A stretch of 9,300 bases of DNA from Burkholderiales bacterium (GCA_019746155.1 JAIESJ010000184.1:1-9300), one strand, 5' to 3'; counted from the first letter of the stretch, positions 1-6,594 are shown. Numbers and translations: made by a program. The notes: generated from the letters alone by a model not told the origin.

Positions 1-149
1 GCTTCTCGGCCGAATGCAGTCCTTGATTGGCATCAAGAAAAGTGATGGGTGCGTGATGGTGCGGACTTTGCTAATGCACGATGACCATTCTCGGGAATCT
101 GTTTCGACTCAGGCGCACACCATGCGCGAAGTCGCCGTGCCTGCCCGTG
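1..149. other. Non-coding left edge
   Basis: Apart from the box at 23-36, I see no supported gene here. The short open frames (for example a rightward one from position 14) have no family resemblance and overlap the SUMT gene on the other strand. No clear hairpin plus T-run terminator follows the SUMT stop codon at 150-152. Confidence 0.5.
23..36. promoter_or_regulatory. Perfect FNR/DNR/NNR-type box near the left edge
   Basis: The sequence TTGAT-TGGC-ATCAA matches the FNR-family consensus TTGAT-N4-ATCAA at all ten defined positions. It lies about 115 nt beyond the 3' end of the leftward SUMT gene. Read rightward, no acceptable -10 hexamer stands at class II distance (59-64 reads GTGCGG), and no convincing gene follows. 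Read leftward, the -10 position would fall outside the window. The simplest reading is that it controls an unseen leftward gene starting just left of position 1. The site is seen directly; its target is inferred. Confidence 0.75.
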
Positions 150-950
150 TCATGCCGGGGCTGCGAGTGCGGTGTCGAAGCGATCGATCGATACATTGAA
201 CCAGGCAAGCCGCGCGTGCAGTCTGACGACCTCGCCGATGATGATCAGCGCGGGCGGCTTCAGCCGCGCCCGTGCAACCTTGGCCGGTAGTGTGACGAGT
301 GTGCCGGTGACGACGCGCTGGGCAGCCGTCGTGCCTTGCTGGATGACTGCGGCGGGCGTTGTTTGCGGCAGGCCATGCGTGATGAGTTCCTGGCACAGTT
401 TCGGCAGGCTCAGCAATCCCATATAGACCACGATCGTCTGCAGCGGCCGCGCGAGCGCCTGCCAGTCGAGATCGACGCTCCCGTCCTTGAGGTGGCCGGT
501 GACGAACACGCAGGCATGCGCGCAATCACGGTGTGTGAGCGGGATGCCGGCATAGGCCGCCACGCCGGACGCCGCCGTGATTCCTGGCACGATCTCGAAG
601 GGTACGCCGCATAGCGCCAGTGTTTCTATTTCCTCGCCGCCCCGGCCAAAAATGAACGGATCGCCGCCCTTGAGCCGCACCACCTGATGGCCGCGCCTGG
701 CAAGCTTGATCAGCAGATGATTGATCTCGTGCTGCGGCAGCGTATGGTTCGAGCGTTCCTTCCCCACATAGATGCGCTGTGCGCCGCGCCGCGCGAGCCC
801 GACGATTTCGCTGTTGACGAGGTGATCATAAAGCACCGCATCGGCGAGGCCTAGTACCCTGAATGCGCGCAGTGTCAGCAGTTCAGGATCTCCCGGCCCC
901 GCGCCGACCAGATAAACCTTGCCGCAAAGCGGCTCGCCGTCTGCGCCCAA
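150..950 (-). CDS. cobA: Uroporphyrinogen-III C-methyltransferase (SUMT, NirE/CobA)
   Basis: SUMT transfers two methyl groups from SAM to uroporphyrinogen III, giving precorrin-2, the branch point to siroheme and heme d1; it is cytoplasmic. From the TTG start the protein has 266 residues. Family motifs in order are GAGPGDP (about 17-23), the RLKGGDPFIFGRGGEE block (about 92-107), VPGITAA (about 121-127), GIPLTHR (about 135-141), VTGH (about 150-153) and YMG (about 176-178), all expected of a complete enzyme. No CysG-type dehydrogenase/ferrochelatase domain is present. The start is uncertain. The frame is open to a GTG at 1043 (297 residues), but those 31 extra residues show no family motif. 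The TTG at 948-950 follows a GAGAGGGG purine stretch by 6 nt and gives a normal family length. Because it lies next to nirS, it probably supplies heme d1 synthesis, the NirE role, though it could also serve siroheme or cobalamin. Function is certain; pathway assignment is inferred. Confidence 0.93.
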   Translation of the reverse strand: MGADGEPLCGKVYLVGAGPGDPELLTLRAFRVLGLADAVLYDHLVNSEIVGLARRGAQRIYVGKERSNHTLPQHEINHLLIKLARRGHQVVRLKGGDPFIFGRGGEEIETLALCGVPFEIVPGITAASGVAAYAGIPLTHRDCAHACVFVTGHLKDGSVDLDWQALARPLQTIVVYMGLLSLPKLCQELITHGLPQTTPAAVIQQGTTAAQRVVTGTLVTLPAKVARARLKPPALIIIGEVVRLHARLAWFNVSIDRFDTALAAPA

Positions 951-1054
951 CGCTGTCCCCTCTCTTTTGGCAGTAGTGACGTCACCCCACACTGTCTTAG
1001 CGCGAAACCGCCAGACGGCGGGAAGAAGCCGCTTGTCGCCCACGCTTCAGCATT

Positions 1055-1060
1055 ACTCTA
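1055..1060 (-). promoter_or_regulatory. Candidate -10 element of the divergent nirE promoter
   Basis: On the minus strand the hexamer reads TAGAGT, 4 of 6 matches to TATAAT including TA and the final T. It sits at class II spacing from the same box. The predicted transcript start near 1048 would leave only about 5 nt before the GTG at 1043, but about 98 nt before the TTG at 950. This favours the downstream start for the SUMT gene. Inference from position. Confidence 0.4.
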
Positions 1061-1082
1061 TGGCGCGGGTCCTGGAATAACC

Positions 1083-1096
1083 TTGATGTGTATCAA
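1083..1096. promoter_or_regulatory. Perfect FNR/DNR/NNR box between nirE and nirS
   Basis: TTGAT-GTGT-ATCAA matches the FNR-family consensus at every defined base, and the symmetry extends to CCTTGAT/ATCAAGG (1081-1098). It lies 82 nt upstream of the nirS start codon. FNR-family regulators (DNR, NNR, ANR) activate denitrification genes under low oxygen, and the DNR/NNR types do so in response to NO. At class II spacing (centre at -41.5) it would place a rightward transcript start near 1131 and a leftward one near 1048. The site is seen; which regulator binds it is not known from the sequence. Confidence 0.9.
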
Positions 1097-1118
1097 GGAA
1101 TAAAACCGGTAGTGGCAG

Positions 1119-1124
1119 GATGCT
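1119..1124 (+). promoter_or_regulatory. Candidate -10 element of the nirS promoter
   Basis: GATGCT lies where a class II FNR-dependent -10 hexamer should be relative to the box at 1083-1096. It matches TATAAT at 3 of 6 bases, including the important second A and last T. No -35 element is expected at such promoters. It predicts a leader of about 48 nt before nirS. This is weak support on its own and depends on position. Confidence 0.4.
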
Positions 1125-1178
1125 GATGCCCGATGATTTGCCTCTTTTTTCTTGCCAACCTGCATCAGGAGCCAAGCC

Positions 1179-2924
1179 ATGACGCCCAGACGCTTATCCA
1201 TTGCTTTTTTGCTTGCGGCCGCCACCACGGTACCGCTGACGGCGGGTATCGCGCTTGCACAGGATAAACCGAAAACTCCCCCCGGAGTCACTCAGGAGGA
1301 ACTGCGGTATCAGGCAGGCGGCTCCCCGCTAGCCGGAGTCGAAATGCATCAAGACATCAACCCCAAGGCGCCCGCCATGACCAAAGCGGAATTCGAGCAC
1401 GGTCGCCAGCTTTATTTCGAGCGCTGCGCCGGCTGTCACGGTGTGCTGCGCAAGGGGGCAACCGGCAAGCCGCTTACACCCGACATCACGCTGACCAAAG
1501 GTACGGAGTATCTGAAGGTATTCATCAACTACGGATCGCCGGCCGGCATGCCGAACTGGGGAACATCAGGGGAATTGACCGAGCAGGAAGTCGACCTGAT
1601 GGCGCGCTACGTTCAGCAGACCCCGCCGCAACCACCGGAATTCGGCATGGCCGAGATGAAGGCAACGTGGAAAGTGATCGTGCCGCCGGAGCAGCGCCCG
1701 AAGAAGAAGATGAACAAGTACAACATTGAAAACCTGTTCTCGACCACGCTGCGCGATACCGGTGAAGTGGCGCTGATCGATGGCGATACCAAGAAGATCA
1801 TCAATATCGTCAAGACCGGTTATGCGGTGCACATTTCCAGGCTGTCGGCCTCGGGGCGCTATCTTTATGTGATCGGACGCGACGCCAAGGTGAATCTGAT
1901 CGATCTGTGGATGGAGAAGCCGGATAACGTCGCTGAAATCCGAATCGGTCTCGAGGCACGCTCGGTGGACACTTCGAAATACAAGAAGAAAGGGTTCGAA
2001 GACAAGTATGCGATTGCCGGCTCGTACTGGCCGCCGCAGTACACGATCATGAATGGGGACACGCTCGAGCCGTTGAAGATCGTCTCGACCCGGGGCATGA
2101 CGGTCGATACGCAGGAATATCACCCGGAACCGCGGGTGGCCTCGATCGTGTCCTCGCATTTCAAGCCTGAGTTCGTCGTCAACGTCAAGGAGACCGGCAA
2201 GATCCTGCTCGTCAATTACGAAGATATCGACAATCTCAAGGTGACCACGATCGGCGCCGCCAGATTTCTGCATGATGGCGGCTGGAACTCGACCAAACGT
2301 TACTTCCTCGTGGCGGCGAACCAGTCGAACAAGATCGCGGTGATGGATGCCAAGGAAGGCAAGCTCGTTAGGCTGATCGAGGTCGGCAAGATCCCGCATC
2401 CGGGACGTGGTGCCAACTTCGTGCATCCGAAATACGGCCCGGTGTGGGCGACCGGACACCTCGGCGACGAGACCATCTCACTGATCGGCACTGATCCGGT
2501 GAAGCACAGGCAGAACGCCTGGAAAGTGGTGCAGACACTCAAGGGCCAGGGTGGCGGATCGCTGTTCATCAAGACCCATCCCAAATCGAAGAACCTGTGG
2601 GTGGACACCCCGCTCAATCCGGACGCCAAGATTAGCCAGTCGGTTGCGGTGTTTGACATCCAGAACCTTGACAAGACACCGCAGATCCTGCCGATCGCCG
2701 AATGGGCCGGAGTCGGAGAGGGCGCAAAGCGGGTGGTGCAACCGGAATACAACAAGAACGGCGATGAAGTATGGTTCGCGGTGTGGAGCGCCAAGAATCA
2801 GGAATCCGCGATCGTGATCGTCGACGACAGGACGCGCAAGCTCAAGACCGTGATCAAGGATCCGAGGCTCATCACGCCTACTGGCAAGTTCAACGTCTAC
2901 AACACAACTCATGACGTTTACTGA
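1179..2924 (+). CDS. nirS: Cytochrome cd1 nitrite reductase NirS
   Basis: The periplasmic homodimeric enzyme reduces nitrite to nitric oxide and carries one heme c and one heme d1 per subunit. The 581-residue precursor has a signal peptide (about 1-27, likely cut at ALA|Q). A cytochrome c domain has CAGCH at 83-87 and the methionine ligand M124 in GMPNWG; the His-Met spacing equals that of P. aeruginosa NirS. An eight-bladed d1 propeller follows. H218 (GYAVHIS) matches the proximal d1 ligand, and H365 (FLHDGG) and H407 (PHPGRG) match the catalytic pair His327/His369. Y44 (LRYQ) probably corresponds to P. aeruginosa Tyr10. A lysine-rich loop (267-272) is two residues longer than in that protein. 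Compared from memory, most of the d1 domain and the NTxHDVY terminus are nearly unchanged. The start is the ATG with AGGAG 7 nt upstream, not an upstream in-frame ATG at 1152. It heads the operon and probably responds to the box at 1083-1096. Confidence 0.98.
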   Translation: MTPRRLSIAFLLAAATTVPLTAGIALAQDKPKTPPGVTQEELRYQAGGSPLAGVEMHQDINPKAPAMTKAEFEHGRQLYFERCAGCHGVLRKGATGKPLTPDITLTKGTEYLKVFINYGSPAGMPNWGTSGELTEQEVDLMARYVQQTPPQPPEFGMAEMKATWKVIVPPEQRPKKKMNKYNIENLFSTTLRDTGEVALIDGDTKKIINIVKTGYAVHISRLSASGRYLYVIGRDAKVNLIDLWMEKPDNVAEIRIGLEARSVDTSKYKKKGFEDKYAIAGSYWPPQYTIMNGDTLEPLKIVSTRGMTVDTQEYHPEPRVASIVSSHFKPEFVVNVKETGKILLVNYEDIDNLKVTTIGAARFLHDGGWNSTKRYFLVAANQSNKIAVMDAKEGKLVRLIEVGKIPHPGRGANFVHPKYGPVWATGHLGDETISLIGTDPVKHRQNAWKVVQTLKGQGGGSLFIKTHPKSKNLWVDTPLNPDAKISQSVAVFDIQNLDKTPQILPIAEWAGVGEGAKRVVQPEYNKNGDEVWFAVWSAKNQESAIVIVDDRTRKLKTVIKDPRLITPTGKFNVYNTTHDVY

Positions 2925-2937
2925 AGGGAGCGGAATC

Positions 2938-3267
2938 ATGAGAAATCATCTGATTGCTGTCCTGGGCGGAGCCGTGCTGTCATTCACGATGCCCGCCCCA
3001 GCCGTGGCGGCTGACGCCGCAAAAGTCGAAGCGCTGCTCAAGCAATATAACTGTCTGCAGTGTCACGGCACCGACAAGAAAATTCTCGGCCCGGCCTACA
3101 AGGACGTTGCGAAGAAGTACAAGGGCCAGAAGGATGCGGCCGTGGTGCTCGCGAAAAAAATCAAGGAAGGCGGCAAGGGAGTGTGGGGGCCGGTACCGAT
3201 GCCGCCAAATGACAAGGTAGGCGATGCCGATATCAGGCTGATGGTGGGGTGGATCCTGTCATTGTGA
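2938..3267 (+). CDS. nirM: Cytochrome c551-type electron carrier NirM
   Basis: Small periplasmic class I cytochrome c of 109 residues, about 85 after removal of the signal peptide (likely cut at AVA|A, residues 24/25), close to the usual c551 size. The heme site is CLQCH (39-43). The sixth ligand is probably M88 in the VPMPPN segment, typical of the c551/c8 group. The C-terminal helix (ADIRLMVGWILSL) is also typical. The ATG at 2938 is preceded by AAGGGAG with 7 nt spacing, so the upstream in-frame ATG at 2911, which lies inside nirS, is unlikely. It starts 13 nt after nirS and is surely co-transcribed. By family knowledge and position it donates electrons to NirS. The name nirM follows from position; c551 and c552 cannot be told apart here. 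Confidence 0.93.
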   Translation: MRNHLIAVLGGAVLSFTMPAPAVAADAAKVEALLKQYNCLQCHGTDKKILGPAYKDVAKKYKGQKDAAVVLAKKIKEGGKGVWGPVPMPPNDKVGDADIRLMVGWILSL

Positions 3268-3299
3268 GGGATGCCGATGCCGGGCGATAGGGGGCCACC

Positions 3300-3698
3300 G
3301 TGGCGCGCCGAGATGATTACATCCTGCCGCATCCATTCAAACTGTTGCTGTTAACGGTGGCGATGGCGGCGCTGACGCTGGCGGTAACGCTGGCGCAAGC
3401 CGCAGGGCAGGGTGCGGGCGGACCGCCAGCCATGGCGCCTGGAGCGGAACGCCAGAAACAGCTCGTGCAGATGGTGCGCCACGATTGCGGCTCCTGTCAT
3501 GGCCTGACGCTCGCCGGTGGCCTGGGTCCCGCATTGACCCCCGCGGCACTCGCGCACCAATCCCCGCATTATCTCAAGCTCGCCATCCTTCACGGTCGCG
3601 ACAACAGTCCGATGCCGGCATGGTATCCGCTTCTGTCCGAAGCCGATGCTGCTTGGATTGCGGAACAGCTTCTGGGCGGTTTTCCCGATGCGCGCTGA
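3300..3698 (+). CDS. nirC: Periplasmic monoheme cytochrome c NirC
   Basis: Class I-like monoheme cytochrome c of 132 residues with CGSCH at 63-67 and a probable methionine ligand M105 in NSPMPAW. The N-terminus is basic, then a hydrophobic stretch (about 15-32) ends near an AQA|A cleavage site, giving periplasmic export. It starts with GTG, supported by AGGGGG 5 nt upstream; the next in-frame ATG (3363) would cut into the signal peptide. It lies 32 nt after nirM and overlaps the nirF start by 11 nt. In P. aeruginosa, NirC can donate electrons to NirS, and a role in heme d1 maturation has also been proposed. Position between nirM and nirF fits the usual cluster order. Sequence shows a cytochrome c; the NirC name rests on context. 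Confidence 0.88.
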   Translation: MARRDDYILPHPFKLLLLTVAMAALTLAVTLAQAAGQGAGGPPAMAPGAERQKQLVQMVRHDCGSCHGLTLAGGLGPALTPAALAHQSPHYLKLAILHGRDNSPMPAWYPLLSEADAAWIAEQLLGGFPDAR

Positions 3699-4860
3699 AA
3701 TTCCAGGACTGGCGCTGTGCGCTTTGCTGGTGGCGGGATGCGCGAACCCGCCGTTGCGCGGCACGGGCGATCTCGGACTGGTGATCGAACGTGCCGCCGG
3801 CCGCGCCCAACTCGTCGATACCACGCACCGCACCGTGATCGGGGCCGTGGCAGGTCTGGGTGACCTGTCGCACGCTTCCGTCGTTTATTCGCGCGATGGC
3901 CGTTACGCGTTCGTATTCGGGCGCGATGGCGGGCTCACCAAGATCGACCTGCTGCGCGCGCGCGTCGAGCGCCGGCTGGTACAGGCGGGCAACAGCATAG
4001 GCGGGGCGGTGTCCCAGGACGGAAAGCTCGTCGCGGTGGCGAACTACGTTCCGGGCGGCGTCAAGGTGTTTTCCGCCGACACGCTCGAGTTGCTTGCCGA
4101 CATTCCTGCGGTGTACGGCGATGGGCAGCGCGCCAAGGTCGTGGGTCTAGAGGATGCGCCGGACAATCGCTTCATTTTCAGTCTGTTCGAGGCCGGCGAG
4201 ATCTGGCTCGCCGATCTTGCCGATCCGCGCCGGCCGGTGGTGACGAAGTTTCGCGACGCCGGACGCGAGCCCTACGACGCGCTGGTCACGCCGGACGGGC
4301 GCTACTACCTCGCCGGATTGTTCGGCGAGGACGGATTGGCGCTGCTTGATCTGTGGCATCCGGAACGCGGGGTAAGGCGCATACTGCCCGGCTACGGCAA
4401 AGGCGAGCGCAGGCTACCGGTCTACAAGATGCCGCATCTCGAAGGCTGGGCCATCGCCGGTCGCTTTGCGTTCGTGCCGGCCGTCGGGCGTCACGAGGTG
4501 CTGGTGGTGGATACCGGGACATGGGAGGAAGCCGGCCGCATTGCCGTTGCCGGCCAGCCGGTATTCGTCATCGCTCGTCCCGACGGCAGGCAGGTGTGGG
4601 TGAACTTTGCGCTGCCGCACAACGATACCGTGCAGGTGATCGACACCGAGCGGCGCGACATTGTCGTGACACTCAGGCCCGGACAGGCGGTGCTGCACAT
4701 GGAGTTCACGCCGCGCGGCGAGGCGGTATGGATCTCGGCGCGCGACGACGACCGGGTCGTCGTCTACGACACGGCGAATCTGGTGCAAGTTGCGGAAATT
4801 CCCGCGGAGAAGCCGAGCGGCATCTTTTTTTCCGCGCGGGCATTTCGCACGGGGTTCTGA
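3688..4860 (+). CDS. nirF: Heme d1 biosynthesis lipoprotein NirF
   Basis: NirF is needed late in heme d1 synthesis and is reported to bind heme d1; its fold is the eight-bladed propeller of the NirS d1 domain, without a heme c domain. From the ATG at 3688 the protein has 390 residues, the usual size. The first 18 form a lipoprotein signal: hydrophobic ALCALLVAG followed by lipobox cysteine C18 (VAGC). Residue 19 is alanine, not aspartate, which predicts outer-membrane sorting. P. aeruginosa NirF is also a lipoprotein. Propeller-type repeats such as SRDGRYAFVFGRDG (68-81) and TPDGRYYLAG (201-210) recur. An in-frame ATG at 3646 would place 14 residues before the lipoprotein signal and is less likely. 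Shine-Dalgarno support is weak (GGGCGG, 3674-3679), and the 11 nt overlap with nirC suggests translational coupling. The stop is 1 nt from nirDL. Confidence 0.94.
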   Translation: MRAEIPGLALCALLVAGCANPPLRGTGDLGLVIERAAGRAQLVDTTHRTVIGAVAGLGDLSHASVVYSRDGRYAFVFGRDGGLTKIDLLRARVERRLVQAGNSIGGAVSQDGKLVAVANYVPGGVKVFSADTLELLADIPAVYGDGQRAKVVGLEDAPDNRFIFSLFEAGEIWLADLADPRRPVVTKFRDAGREPYDALVTPDGRYYLAGLFGEDGLALLDLWHPERGVRRILPGYGKGERRLPVYKMPHLEGWAIAGRFAFVPAVGRHEVLVVDTGTWEEAGRIAVAGQPVFVIARPDGRQVWVNFALPHNDTVQVIDTERRDIVVTLRPGQAVLHMEFTPRGEAVWISARDDDRVVVYDTANLVQVAEIPAEKPSGIFFSARAFRTGF

Positions 4861-4861
4861 A

Positions 4862-5878
4862 ATGGACCGGCTCGAACAGCGCTTGCTGAACGATTTCCAG
4901 CGCGGCCTGCCGCTCGTGCCGCGCCCGTTTGCGGAGATCGGCGCGCGGCTCGGAATACCCGAAATGAACGTGATTTCAATGCTCAGGCGGTTCATCATGG
5001 CCGGCAAGGTAAGCCGGGTCGGCGCGACTTTTGTTCCGGGACGCATCGGTGCGGCAACACTTGCCACCCTTTCGGTTCCGCGGGAGCGGCTGCCGGATGT
5101 GGCCGGGATGGTCAGCGCCTGCCCCGAAGTCAATCATAACTACGAGCGCGAACACCGCTTCAACCTGTGGTTTGTCGTCACCGGGCCCGATGAACGTCAT
5201 GTTGAGACCGTGGTGCGCCGGATCGGACGGATTGCAGATTGCGGCCGCGTGCTGTCGCTGCCGACGGTGGAGGCCTACCACGCAGATCTGGGCTTCGATA
5301 TCTCGGGCAGTACCCCGGCAGACGCCGGGCGCACACGCCTGCGGATTCCGCGCGAGGTGGCGCCGCCGCCGGTTGTATTCAGCGCATCGGAACACGCGCT
5401 TGCGGCAGCGCTGCAGAAAGGACTGTCGCTGGTGGCACGCCCCTATGCCGAACTGGGTCGAGCCGCCGGTTTGAGCGAGCCGGCGGTCATCGCGACCCTG
5501 ACGGCGTGGCTGGAACACCGCATTGTCAACCGCCTCGGAGTGATCGTGCGGCACCACGAGCTCGGTTTCAGCGCCAATGCAATGGCGGTGTGGGACGTGC
5601 CCAATGTCGAGGTGCGCAGCATCGGCTCAAGCATGGCGCAAGCGCAATACGTAACGCTGTGCTACCGGCGCCTGCGCCATCTTCCCGAGTGGCCATATAA
5701 CCTCTACTGCATGATTCATGGCACCAGCCGGGACGGGGTCCTGGCCCGGATCGCCGAACTCAACGGGAAACACGGACTCGACCGCTTTCCTCACGCGGTG
5801 TTGTTCAGTCGCCGGCGGTTCAAGCAGAGTGGCGCGCGCTACCTGCACTCCGGGCTGAAGGTGGCAGCCAATGGATGA
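4862..5878 (+). CDS. nirDL: Fused siroheme decarboxylase NirDL
   Basis: One 338-residue protein contains two AsnC/Lrp-like siroheme decarboxylase modules that are separate genes (nirD, nirL) in P. aeruginosa. Module 1 (about 1-147) is NirD/NirG-like, with winged-helix start LVPRPFAEIGARLG (18-31) and HNYEREHRFNLWFV (92-105). A proline-rich linker (about 148-175) leads to module 2 (about 176-338), NirL/NirH-like, with LVARPYAELGRAAG (190-203) and the CYRRLRHLPEWPYN block (267-280) followed by LYCMIHG. With NirG and NirH it converts siroheme to 12,18-didecarboxysiroheme in the cytoplasm. Fused NirDL is known, for example in Paracoccus and Hydrogenobacter. The ATG is 1 nt after the nirF stop; the upstream in-frame ATG at 4790 lies inside nirF and is rejected. 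Despite the AsnC-type fold, a DNA-binding regulator is unlikely given the context. Confidence 0.94.
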   Translation: MDRLEQRLLNDFQRGLPLVPRPFAEIGARLGIPEMNVISMLRRFIMAGKVSRVGATFVPGRIGAATLATLSVPRERLPDVAGMVSACPEVNHNYEREHRFNLWFVVTGPDERHVETVVRRIGRIADCGRVLSLPTVEAYHADLGFDISGSTPADAGRTRLRIPREVAPPPVVFSASEHALAAALQKGLSLVARPYAELGRAAGLSEPAVIATLTAWLEHRIVNRLGVIVRHHELGFSANAMAVWDVPNVEVRSIGSSMAQAQYVTLCYRRLRHLPEWPYNLYCMIHGTSRDGVLARIAELNGKHGLDRFPHAVLFSRRRFKQSGARYLHSGLKVAANG

Positions 5879-6314
5879 CACGGATCGTGCCATCATCAAT
5901 ACCCTGCAACGGGGGTTCCCGGTGACGGACAGCCCCTATCGCGGTGTCGCGCAGCGGCTCGGCCTGAACGAAGCGGATCTCATCGAGCGGCTTGCAAGGC
6001 TGCTTGATGCCAAGGTGCTGACACGGTTCGGGCCGCTTTTCCAGGCCGAGCGCATGGGCGGCGCATATACGCTGGCGGCGATGAGCGTGCCGGATGCGGA
6101 TTTCGAGACAGTGGCGGCGCTGGTCAATGCCCATGCCGAGGTGGCGCATAACTATCGCCGCGACCACCGCTACAACATGTGGTTTGTGCTGGCGACCGAA
6201 ACGGAACCGGAGATCGAGCAGGCCATCGCACGCATCGAGCGCGAGACCGGCCACCAGGTGTTGAACCTGCCGAAGCTGCGGGAATATTTTGTGGGATTGG
6301 AACTGCGGGCCTAG
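5871..6314 (+). CDS. nirG: Siroheme decarboxylase subunit NirG
   Basis: A 147-residue AsnC/Lrp-like protein of the siroheme decarboxylase family, the same type as the first module of NirDL. The N-terminal winged-helix part reads DDTDRAIINTLQRGFPVTDSP (2-22), and the family motif HNYRRDHRYNMWFV is at 93-106; its histidines are candidate active-site residues by family analogy. It acts with NirDL and NirH on siroheme in the cytoplasm. The ATG overlaps the nirDL end by 8 nt and has AAGGTGG 6 nt upstream, pointing to translational coupling. The TAG stop lies inside the left arm of an inverted repeat (6312-6347), after which the operon has its only large gap. Assignment as NirG rather than NirD rests on gene order, since the two are close paralogues. 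Confidence 0.92.
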   Translation: MDDTDRAIINTLQRGFPVTDSPYRGVAQRLGLNEADLIERLARLLDAKVLTRFGPLFQAERMGGAYTLAAMSVPDADFETVAALVNAHAEVAHNYRRDHRYNMWFVLATETEPEIEQAIARIERETGHQVLNLPKLREYFVGLELRA

Positions 6315-6347
6315 GAGTTTGCCGGATTTGGCCCCGACAAACTCCTA
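6312..6347. repeat. Inverted repeat over the nirG stop codon
   Basis: Arms TAGGAGTTTG (6312-6321) and CAAACTCCTA (6338-6347) are perfect 10 bp complements. Inside them, CGG (6323-6325) and CCG (6334-6336) can add 3 bp across a single mismatch, leaving an 8 nt loop. The right arm is followed by AAAA, not a T-run, so it is not a standard rho-independent terminator. It could be a REP-like repeat, a trace of a mobile element's ends, or a hairpin that stabilises the upstream mRNA. It begins exactly at the nirG stop codon TAG. Confidence 0.7.
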
Positions 6348-6451
6348 AAATGGAAAAACCAAGAAACGAGGCGAAAAGAGCGCCATGCAAGTGACGTTGG
6401 TTCCGGTCCACATGGTGTTGCGACATGCAAAGCTTCTTTTCTATCGAGTTT

Positions 6452-6480
6452 GACGTAAATGAATGACATTCATTTACGTC
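6452..6480. repeat. 29 bp perfect odd palindrome
   Basis: GACGTAAATGAATG (6452-6465) and CATTCATTTACGTC (6467-6480) are exact 14 bp complements around a single central A at 6466. As RNA it would form a 13 bp stem with a 3 nt loop. It is more AT-rich than the surrounding genes and lies just upstream of the CCCCTCTCC/GGAGAGGGG repeat. TCGA flanks it on both sides (6444-6447 and 6480-6484 region). There is no T-run, so it is not a standard terminator. It could be an operator, a recombination remnant or part of a composite repeat; the sequence does not decide. Confidence 0.8.
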
Positions 6481-6486
6481 TCGAAT

Positions 6487-6524
6487 CTCCCCTCTCCTCG
6501 TGGGAGAGGGGTCGGGGGTGAGGG
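6487..6524. repeat. REP-like GC-rich dispersed repeat
   Basis: CCCCTCTCC (6489-6497) pairs with GGAGAGGGG (6503-6511) over a 5 nt loop, followed by TCGGGGGTGAGGG (6512-6524). This pattern, a CCCTCTCC/GGAGAGGG hairpin with a GGGGTGAGGG tail, is familiar to me as a dispersed intergenic repeat in many beta- and gammaproteobacterial genomes. Its translation in the frame open to nirH gives LPSPRGRGVGGEGL, a common source of false N-terminal extensions. The hairpin is seen; membership in a repeat family is from general knowledge and was not checked by search. Confidence 0.7.
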
Positions 6525-6594
6525 ATTGAGCGTGTCACGCGGTGAAAAAAAGCTCAAGCAGCCTGGCGCCGAAGCGTCGATCAATTCTTTTCAA

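Noticed and set aside
1142..1150. T-run in the nirS leader as a possible attenuator or terminator
   Set aside because: No stable hairpin precedes it downstream of the predicted transcript start near 1131; only a weak 4 bp stem (1114-1130) is visible.
1566..2459. A 297-residue open frame on the minus strand inside nirS
   Set aside because: It is antisense to highly conserved NirS sequence, and its His/Arg/Asp-rich translation is typical of shadow frames in GC-rich genes.
6384..6452. A 22-codon open frame in the nirG-nirH gap (starts MQVTLVPVHM)
   Set aside because: It has only a purine stretch as ribosome site, no family resemblance and ends at the palindrome. A frame this short is expected by chance.
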